From an uncultured Prevotella sp. (GTDB taxonomy: Bacteria > Bacteroidota > Bacteroidia > Bacteroidales > Bacteroidaceae), in NCBI GenBank assembly GCA_947164965.1, contig CAMUYR010000024.1, positions 1-49,250 on the forward strand: a stretch of 49,250 nucleotides of DNA. Reading direction: 5' to 3'. The notes beneath the pieces are model-generated. The model was not told where the DNA came from, made no database searches, and worked only from the letters and a program-made list of their open reading frames with translations. The first letter of the stretch is position 1; the number at the start of each line of letters is the position of its first letter. This document shows positions 43,488 through 49,250 of this stretch, piece by piece. Position numbers and translations under genes: made by a program.

Positions 43488-44081
43488 ATGGAATTAAAGA
43501 ATAACAAATCGGCATGGGCCGCTCTCGCTACCCTCGGAGTGACCGCTGTAGCAGCTGGTGCGACAGCGATTGTCAAGATACGTGAAAAGCGTCGCGAACG
43601 TCGTGAGGAGCTTCAGCGGGAAGCTCAGGAAGACGATGGACAGTTGAGCGCGGAACAGAAAATGGTTTATAACGAGGCCATCCGCTGTTTCCTGTCTCTA
43701 AACGACCGTATTTTCGACATGCGACGCCAGCGCGACGAGCTCCAGCCTCTGATCAAATGGCTGGCTACGAACGGCGAGAAGCCTGAATTAACAACCGAGA
43801 ACGAAGACATCAAGAGGCTGGCCGTCGACATTGAGAAATTCCTCAATACCCAAGTGCCATTCATCAATGCCTGCCTCTCGACAGTGGGCGATTCCGACAT
43901 GACGTATCCTGATTACATCCGCGCTGCCGTAGGTGGCACCTATGATGACACACTCGACGAGGAGCCTACAGGTGCAGAGCTCAGCAATGGCATGCCCATT
44001 GAATACGTGTTGCGCTTGGGTTATTATTTCCCCAATTCTACGATTGCACCTCATCCCGTTAAATCTATCATACTGGCATGA
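43488..44081 (+). CDS. Membrane-anchored protein of unknown function
   Basis: A 197-residue protein not recognised as a known family. It has a short N-terminal hydrophobic segment (about 9-28, rich in Ala), then a strongly basic helix (KIREKRRERREELQREAQE), then a mainly helical acidic domain. Its stop overlaps the start of the acyl-CoA synthetase gene (ATGA at 44078-44081), so it is translated with that gene. Confidence 0.75.
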   Translation: MELKNNKSAWAALATLGVTAVAAGATAIVKIREKRRERREELQREAQEDDGQLSAEQKMVYNEAIRCFLSLNDRIFDMRRQRDELQPLIKWLATNGEKPELTTENEDIKRLAVDIEKFLNTQVPFINACLSTVGDSDMTYPDYIRAAVGGTYDDTLDEEPTGAELSNGMPIEYVLRLGYYFPNSTIAPHPVKSIILA

Positions 44082-46138
44082 TCAATCAACAACTACTTAA
44101 TCCACAGAGCATCGTCGTCATCGGCGGCTCTAATAACGTGCATAAGCCCGGTGGCGCTGTTGTCCGTAATCTGATAAGCGGTGGCTACAGTGGTGAGCTC
44201 CGCATTGTCAACCCCAAGGAAGAAGAAGTGCAGGGCATCAAGGCATTCCACGATGCCAGAGAGTTGCCGCCCACCGAACTGGCTATCCTCGTGGTGGCAG
44301 CCAAGTTCTGTCCCGACTATGTTGAAATGCTGGCTAAGGAGAAGCAGACACGCGCCTTTATCATCATTTCTGCTGGTTTTGGCGAGGAGACAAAGGCTGG
44401 TGCAGAACTCGAACAGAGGATTCTTGACACGTGCAGACAATATGGTGCGGCGCTGATTGGTCCTAACTGTATCGGTCTGCTCAACCGCAACCATCATAGC
44501 GTCTTCACCCTGCCTATTCCGAATCTCGACCCCAATGGTGCTGATTTTGTCAGCGGCTCGGGTGCTACGGCTGTGTTTATTCTTGAGAGTGCCGTGATAA
44601 AAGGCCTGCAGTTTAATAGCGTGTGGAGCATTGGTAACGGCAAGCAAATTGGCATCGAGGATGTGCTTCAGTATATGGACGAGCACTTTAACCCCGAGAC
44701 CGACTCTAAGGTAAAGCTACTCTATATCGAGAATATTTCCAACCCCGACAAGTTGCTCTTCCATGCCAGCAACCTGATTAAGAAAGGTTGTCGGATAGCA
44801 GCCATCAAGGCTGGTGCCTCTGAGAGCGGAAGCCGCGCAGCGTCCAGCCATACCGGTGCCATCGCATCGAGCGACTCGGCCGTAGAGGCTCTGTTCCGAA
44901 AAGCGGGAATAGTAAGATGTTTCTCGCGTGAGGAACTGACGACTGTAGGATGTATCTTTACCCTTCCTGCCCTGAAAGGAAAGAACTTTGCTATCGTGAC
45001 ACATGCCGGCGGACCTGGCGTGATGCTGACCGATGCGCTTTCCAAGGGTGGACTGAACGTTCCGAAGATAGAAGGCCCGCTTGCCGATGAGCTGAAGACA
45101 AAGCTGTTTCCGGGCTCTGCCGTTGCCAACCCTATCGACTTCCTTGCCACAGGAACAGCTGAACAACTTGGCATCGTGATAGACTATTGCGAGAACAAGT
45201 TTGACAATATCGACGCCATCGCCGTGATATACGGCACCCCGGGACTAACCCAGCTCTACGAGGCCTACGATGTGTTGGACAAGAAAATCAAGGAATGCAA
45301 GAAGCCTATCTTCCCAGTATTGCCTAGCCTACACACCGCAGGCCCCGAGGTCGAGGAGTTTTTGCGCAAGGGGCATGTGAACTTCAGCGACGAGGTGACA
45401 CTGGCCACCGCCCTGAGTCAGATTATGAAGACCCCGCAGCCATCGTCTACGGAGGTACAGCTTTACGGCGTTGACGTACAGCGACTGCACAAGGCCATCA
45501 ATAGTGTCAATGAGAATGGCTACGTACAACCCGACATTGTACGCGAGCTGTTGTCAAGTGCAGGCATCCCGTTGGTTCCTGAGATGGTATCGACATCGAA
45601 AGAAGAACTGACAGCCTTTGCCGAACGTGTGGGATTCCCCGTTGTTGCGAAGGTGGTCGGCCCCATCCATAAGAGCGATGTGGGCGGCGTGGCGCTGAAT
45701 ATCCACACCCCCGAGCACTTGGCTCTTGAGTTCGACCGTATGATGCAGATCAAAGATGCCACAGGCGTGATGGTTCAGAAGATGCTGAAGGGTACCGAGC
45801 TCTTTATCGGCGCCAAGTACGAGGAGCGCTTCGGCCACGTGGTACTTTGCGGACTGGGCGGTATCTTCGTCGAGGTCCTGAAGGACGTCTCCAGCGGTTT
45901 GGCACCTCTAAGCTACGACGAGGCCTATTCTATGATTCGCTCGTTGCGAGGATACAAGATCATAAAAGGCACGCGAGGACAGCAAGGCATCAACGAACAG
46001 AAATTCGCAGAAATCATCGTCCGCCTCTCCACGATACTCCGTCTTGCCACGGAAATCAAGGAGATGGACATCAACCCACTACTAGCCGACGAGCACGACG
46101 TAGTGGCTGTAGACGCAAGAATATTAATAGAAAAATAA
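44078..46138 (+). CDS. ADP-forming acetate--CoA ligase (acetyl-CoA synthetase)
   Basis: A 686-residue fused alpha-beta enzyme that converts acetyl-CoA (or another acyl-CoA), ADP and phosphate into the acid and ATP. Order: CoA-binding Rossmann domain (about 1-130), succinyl-CoA-synthetase-like domain with the phosphohistidine His258 in SSHTGAIAS, then an ATP-grasp domain (about 470-686, GFPVVAKVVGPIHKSDVGGV). Fusing both subunits in one chain is common in bacterial forms. It precedes cellobiose phosphorylase by 12 bp. Propionyl- or succinyl-type specificity cannot be excluded. Confidence 0.9.
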   Translation: MINQQLLNPQSIVVIGGSNNVHKPGGAVVRNLISGGYSGELRIVNPKEEEVQGIKAFHDARELPPTELAILVVAAKFCPDYVEMLAKEKQTRAFIIISAGFGEETKAGAELEQRILDTCRQYGAALIGPNCIGLLNRNHHSVFTLPIPNLDPNGADFVSGSGATAVFILESAVIKGLQFNSVWSIGNGKQIGIEDVLQYMDEHFNPETDSKVKLLYIENISNPDKLLFHASNLIKKGCRIAAIKAGASESGSRAASSHTGAIASSDSAVEALFRKAGIVRCFSREELTTVGCIFTLPALKGKNFAIVTHAGGPGVMLTDALSKGGLNVPKIEGPLADELKTKLFPGSAVANPIDFLATGTAEQLGIVIDYCENKFDNIDAIAVIYGTPGLTQLYEAYDVLDKKIKECKKPIFPVLPSLHTAGPEVEEFLRKGHVNFSDEVTLATALSQIMKTPQPSSTEVQLYGVDVQRLHKAINSVNENGYVQPDIVRELLSSAGIPLVPEMVSTSKEELTAFAERVGFPVVAKVVGPIHKSDVGGVALNIHTPEHLALEFDRMMQIKDATGVMVQKMLKGTELFIGAKYEERFGHVVLCGLGGIFVEVLKDVSSGLAPLSYDEAYSMIRSLRGYKIIKGTRGQQGINEQKFAEIIVRLSTILRLATEIKEMDINPLLADEHDVVAVDARILIEK

Positions 46139-46150
46139 ACTATCATTATT

Positions 46151-48592
46151 ATGGAACAACAGAAACGTTACGGTCATTTCGACGACCAGAATCGCGAGTA
46201 TGTCATTACCGACCCGCAGACACCGTGGCCTTGGATCAACTATCTGGGCAACGAAGATTTCTTCTCACTCATCTCTAATACCGCAGGTGGCTACAGCTTC
46301 TATAAGGATGCCAAGTTCCGCCGCATCACCCGCTATCGTTACAACAATGTACCGATGGATAACGGTGGCCGATACTTTTATATCAAAGATGGCGATACCG
46401 TTTGGAATCCCGGATGGAAGCCTTGCAAGACTCCACTCGACTTCTACGAGTGCCGCCATGGTATGAGCTACACCCGCATCACGGGGCGCAAAAATGGCGT
46501 AGAGGCCTCGGTGCTGTTCTTTGTTCCACTTAAGAAGTGGGCCGAGGTACAGAAGCTTACCTTGAAGAACGAGTCTTCTGAGGAGAAAAAGCTGAAGCTG
46601 TTCAGCTTCGAGGAGTGGTGCCTCTGGAATGCCGCTACCGATATGGAGAATTTCCAGCGTAATTTTTCTACCGGTGAAGTAGAAATTGAGGGTTCTACGA
46701 TTTATCACAAGACCGAGTATCGCGAGCGTCGTAACCACTACGCTTTCTATCACGTTAATGCTCCTATTCAGGGCTTCGATACAGATCGCGAAACCTTCGT
46801 TGGTCTCTACAACGAGTTTGCTGATCCTCAGGCAGTGATGGAGGGTAAGCCTCGCAACTCTCACGCTCATGGTTGGAGTCCTATAGCATCTCACTATATA
46901 GAGGTAACCCTTAACCCAGGCGAGAGCAAGGACTTCGTATTCCTGCTGGGTTATATCGAGAACGAGCAAGACGACAAATGGGAGAGTCTGCAGGTCATCA
47001 ACAAGAAGAAGGCTCATGCCCTCATCGCTGAGCTCGATACTACAGAGAAGGTTGATAAGGCCTTTGCAGAACTCTGTGAATACTGGGATGCACTCCTTAA
47101 TATATATAAGGTGAAGACTGGCAATGATAAGCTTGACCGTATGGTAAACATCTGGAACCAGTATCAGTGCATGGTTACCTTCAACTTCTCTCGTTCGGCT
47201 TCGTTCTTCGAGAGTGGTGTAGGCCGTGGCATGGGCTTCCGCGATTCTAATCAGGACCTCGTGGGCTTTGTTCATCAGATTCCACCTCGCGCACGTCAAC
47301 GCATCATCGATATCGCCTCTACCCAGTTCCCCGATGGCGGTTGCTACCACCAGTATCAGCCACTCACCAAGCGCGGAAACAACGACATTGGTGGCGGATT
47401 CAACGATGACCCCTGCTGGTTGATCTTCGGTACCGTGGCTTATATCAAGGAGACAGGCGACTTCTCTATCCTCGATGAGATGGTACCCTTCGACAACCAG
47501 CCAGGCTCAGAGGTAACGCTCTTCGAGCACCTGAAGGTGTCGATGGATCACGTCATCAAGAACCTCGGTCCTCACATGTTGCCACTCATCGGACGTGCCG
47601 ACTGGAACGACTGCTTGAACCTCAACTGCTTCTCGATGGATCCCAACGAGAGCTTCCAGACTACCGAAAACGTCACCGAGGGCACCAAGGCCGAATCGCT
47701 CATGATTGCCGGCTTGTTCGTCGTCACAGGTAAGGATTATGTGGCCCTCTGCAAGAAGATTGGTAAGGCCGACGAGGCCGAGCGCATGCAGAAGGCCGTC
47801 GATGCTATGATCGACGCCGTTAAGAAGCACGGCTGGGATGGCGAATGGTATCTTCGCGCCTACGACTTCTACGGCAACAAGATCGGCTCTAACGAGTGCG
47901 ACGAAGCCAAGATCTTCATCGAGAGTCAGGGCTGGTGTACGATGGCCGAAATCGGTGCTGAGGACGGTATGGTTGCCAAGTCGCTCGACAGTTGTAAGAA
48001 GTACCTCGAGTGCGAGCATGGTATGGTTCTCAACAATCCCGCCTTCTCGAAATTCATCTATGAGTACGGTGAGATTTCTTCATATCCCGAGGGCTACAAG
48101 GAGAACGCCGGTATCTTCTGCCACAACAATCCTTGGGTCATCATCGGTGAGTGTATCGCAGGTCGTGGTAACGACGCCTGGAGCCACTACGCTAAGATTC
48201 TGCCCTCGTACGTCGAGGAGAAATACCAGACGCTGCACAAGGTAGAGCCTTACGTAAACTGTCAGATGGTGGCCGGTAAAGATGCCTACAAGCCCGGCGA
48301 GGGTAAGAACTCATGGCTCACCGGTACCGCCGCTTGGATGTGGTACACCGTTTCTGAGTTCATCCTCGGCATCAAGCCCGACTACGACGGTATCCGCATC
48401 GATCCATGTCTGCCCGAGACAGCCACCGACTATACCGTTCAGCGTAAGTTCCGTGATGCTGACTACGAAATCACCATCCATCCAAATGGACAGCAGAAGG
48501 GTGTGAAGAAGATTGTTCTCGATGGCCAGCCCGTCGATGGCACCGTCATCCCCTACTCTGCCGGCAAGCACACCGTAGAGGTTACTATGTAA
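46151..48592 (+). CDS. Cellobiose phosphorylase (GH94)
   Basis: An 813-residue cytoplasmic enzyme without signal peptide, the usual length for cellobiose phosphorylase. The N-terminal [34 protein letters not shown] and [15 protein letters not shown] run closely follows characterised enzymes. In the (alpha/alpha)6 barrel the [10 protein letters not shown] loop binds substrate and ADWNDCLNL (483-491) holds the catalytic Asp. It would split cellobiose with phosphate into glucose 1-phosphate and glucose, sparing one ATP. Cellodextrin phosphorylase or another GH94 activity is less likely because of length and motifs. A double hairpin follows at 48653-48727. Confidence 0.9.
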   Translation: MEQQKRYGHFDDQNREYVITDPQTPWPWINYLGNEDFFSLISNTAGGYSFYKDAKFRRITRYRYNNVPMDNGGRYFYIKDGDTVWNPGWKPCKTPLDFYECRHGMSYTRITGRKNGVEASVLFFVPLKKWAEVQKLTLKNESSEEKKLKLFSFEEWCLWNAATDMENFQRNFSTGEVEIEGSTIYHKTEYRERRNHYAFYHVNAPIQGFDTDRETFVGLYNEFADPQAVMEGKPRNSHAHGWSPIASHYIEVTLNPGESKDFVFLLGYIENEQDDKWESLQVINKKKAHALIAELDTTEKVDKAFAELCEYWDALLNIYKVKTGNDKLDRMVNIWNQYQCMVTFNFSRSASFFESGVGRGMGFRDSNQDLVGFVHQIPPRARQRIIDIASTQFPDGGCYHQYQPLTKRGNNDIGGGFNDDPCWLIFGTVAYIKETGDFSILDEMVPFDNQPGSEVTLFEHLKVSMDHVIKNLGPHMLPLIGRADWNDCLNLNCFSMDPNESFQTTENVTEGTKAESLMIAGLFVVTGKDYVALCKKIGKADEAERMQKAVDAMIDAVKKHGWDGEWYLRAYDFYGNKIGSNECDEAKIFIESQGWCTMAEIGAEDGMVAKSLDSCKKYLECEHGMVLNNPAFSKFIYEYGEISSYPEGYKENAGIFCHNNPWVIIGECIAGRGNDAWSHYAKILPSYVEEKYQTLHKVEPYVNCQMVAGKDAYKPGEGKNSWLTGTAAWMWYTVSEFILGIKPDYDGIRIDPCLPETATDYTVQRKFRDADYEITIHPNGQQKGVKKIVLDGQPVDGTVIPYSAGKHTVEVTM

Positions 48593-48643
48593 ACAACACA
48601 AGTATAGCAAGAGCCACTTTTCAAGAAGAAGGCTGGGAATAAA

Positions 48644-48727
48644 AAGAGAGGCTACGGCTCGTCGGCAGAGAGCCGTAATGTCGTGGACAGAGAGCCGTAA
48701 TCTCATCGGCAGAGAGATTACGGCTCT
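48644..48727. repeat. 22-bp period tandem repeat forming two hairpins
   Basis: The block CAGAGAG recurs at 48666, 48688 and 48710 with exact 22-bp spacing, and a weaker AAGAGAG at 48644. Units alternate between GCCGTAAT and its complement, so neighbouring units pair: TACGGCTC (48653-48660) with GAGCCGTA (48670-48677), and a 14-bp perfect stem (48691-48704 with 48714-48727). Both loops are nearly identical, GTCGGCAGA and ATCGGCAGA. Confidence 0.85.
48691..48727 (+). terminator. Strong hairpin, probable terminator of the GH94 operon
   Basis: AGAGCCGTAATCTC and GAGATTACGGCTCT pair perfectly over 14 bp around a 9-nt loop, ending in TTTATA. It is the second hairpin of the repeat at 48644-48727, about 100 bp after the phosphorylase stop. 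Confidence 0.65.
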
Positions 48728-48740
48728 TTATAGGCAGTGT

Positions 48741-49042
48741 AAAACACCTCCCCTCCTCCCGTCAATGGGCCTGAAATGCCGATAAATAAAGGGCTGAAGG
48801 CACGGGAGGTGTTTGGCCAACACCTCCCATACACCTCAAGGCAGTAATAAAATTCCCTAGTATGGGAATAATTGTTAGCATTAATGCTAGCAGTTGCTGC
48901 CATTAATGCTAGCATTTTTTAAAGTCGCAACTACATGAGATGTGATGGAGGAGTCAGGGAGGTGTTGGCCAAACACCTCCCGTGCCTTCAGCCTTCTGTA
49001 CATCGGACTTGTAGCTCATCGACGGGAGAAGGGGATGTGTTT
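48741..49042. repeat. About 300-bp imperfect palindromic element
   Basis: Perfect 37-bp inverted repeats (48792-48828 and 48957-48993), each containing a 10-bp hairpin (GGGAGGTGTT / AACACCTCCC). Outer parts 48741-48767 and 49017-49042 are also complementary with a few changes, and the stretches between outer and inner arms keep partial complementarity. The centre (48829-48956) contains a small ATTCCC/GGGAAT hairpin, the palindrome TAGCATTAATGCTA (48876-48889) and a 14-bp direct repeat. No open frame is credible. Confidence 0.85.
48879..48914. repeat. 14-bp direct repeat at element centre
   Basis: CATTAATGCTAGCA occurs at 48879-48892 and 48901-48914, separated by 8 bp, so the period is again 22 bp. 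The first copy is overlapped by a perfect 14-bp palindrome. Confidence 0.85.
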
Positions 49043-49123
49043 CTTGAAAATTCTTCGTCCTATGCAAATCCCGTATATTCATGCAGATAATGCATAAATA
49101 CACGATTTCTCCACCCCTTCAGA

Positions 49124-49195
49124 GTTTACTGGCACTAAACTGGTAGTTTACCGTAACTAAACTCCTAGTTTGCTTACTTCAAACTCCCCGTTTTC
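49124..49195. repeat. 22-bp tandem array with inverted-repeat units
   Basis: Three complete units begin at 49124, 49146 and 49168 and a fourth begins at 49190. Each starts GTTT and has AAACT at positions 14-18, so every AGTTT can pair with the AAACT next to it. The spacing is exactly 22 bp while the other bases vary. The remaining sequence 49043-49250 shows no gene. Confidence 0.8.
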
Positions 49196-49250
49196 TAGAT
49201 CAGGGGACGGTTCTGTGATCATTTTTCTTGTTTATAATTTCTGTATAACT

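Noticed and set aside
46265..47350. Long antisense open frame (361 codons) opposite the phosphorylase gene
   Set aside because: It lies entirely within a well-supported GH94 gene, has no promoter or family motif, and reflects codon bias.
48718..48915. 65-codon minus-strand frame in the terminal repeat region
   Set aside because: It is translated from the inverted repeats and has no protein-like features.
48741..49042. Insertion sequence with transposase
   Set aside because: No open frame of useful length and no transposase motif; only a non-coding element is possible.
49124..49195. CRISPR-like array
   Set aside because: Units are 22 bp with no separate spacers of constant length, only part of each unit is conserved, and no cas gene is nearby.

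Overview
The window reads as a chromosomal segment of a gut or rumen Bacteroidales, most likely Prevotella or a close relative. The grounds are: promoters of the Bacteroidota type (TTTG or TTG, 19-20 bp, then TAnnTTTG); AT-rich gene leaders without clear Shine-Dalgarno sites; family-specific genes (DUF4886, DUF5020, DUF5683, DUF5686, DUF2723 and a smalltalk small protein); core gene orders rsfS-ftsH-cdsA and parA-parB-DUF5683-transglycosylase-relA/spoT; and plant-polysaccharide enzymes (GH5, pectinesterase, cellobiose phosphorylase). No prophage, IS transposase, CRISPR array or rRNA was seen.

Layout. 1-53 is the 5' part of a tRNA-Gln(CUG) on the minus strand. 231-5979 (+) is a compact run: rsfS, ftsH, cdsA, a secreted GH5 glucanase, a small sigma-70 factor and a secreted DUF4886 protein. 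5981-10001 (-) is surE-lpxB-nucleobase permease-DUF5020 porin. 10171-17348 (+) is parA-parB-DUF5683-MltD-like transglycosylase-relA/spoT-pectinesterase, meeting a MerR regulator tail to tail. 17863-24986 (+) is nhaD followed by a deoxy-sugar (probably L-rhamnose) cluster: kinase, an AraA/FucI-superfamily isomerase, MFS permease, RhaD aldolase, then queH. 24987-26495 is decayed: two gene remnants lying head to head, an orphan smalltalk gene with a possible HU-like tail upstream, and a 203-bp palindromic element. 26496-38154 (-) holds a polysaccharide deacetylase, a DUF2723 membrane protein, and a six-gene run (RNA methyltransferase, S9 peptidase, serB, purD and two membrane proteins). 38291-42129 (+) is an orphan hybrid-less histidine kinase with a DUF5686 outer-membrane protein. 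42126-43406 (-) is a MATE exporter. 43488-48592 (+) is a small membrane-anchored protein, an ADP-forming acyl-CoA synthetase and cellobiose phosphorylase. 48593-49250 has no gene and is packed with structured repeats.

How the genes work together. The GH5 enzyme could release cello-oligosaccharides, the GH94 enzyme would split cellobiose by phosphorolysis, and the adjacent ADP-forming synthetase would recover ATP from acetyl-CoA: an energy-thrifty fermentation. The pectinesterase and the deoxy-sugar cluster fit growth on pectin containing rhamnose.

The most unusual signals are in DNA structure rather than in a single gene. (1) A family of degenerate 7-bp tandem repeat tracts fills gene junctions and has entered reading frames in at least two proteins. 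(2) Two unrelated large imperfect palindromic elements (26176-26378 and 48741-49042) have nested hairpins. (3) Two arrays with an exact 22-bp period flank the second element. (4) Several genes end with their stop codon inside a hairpin.
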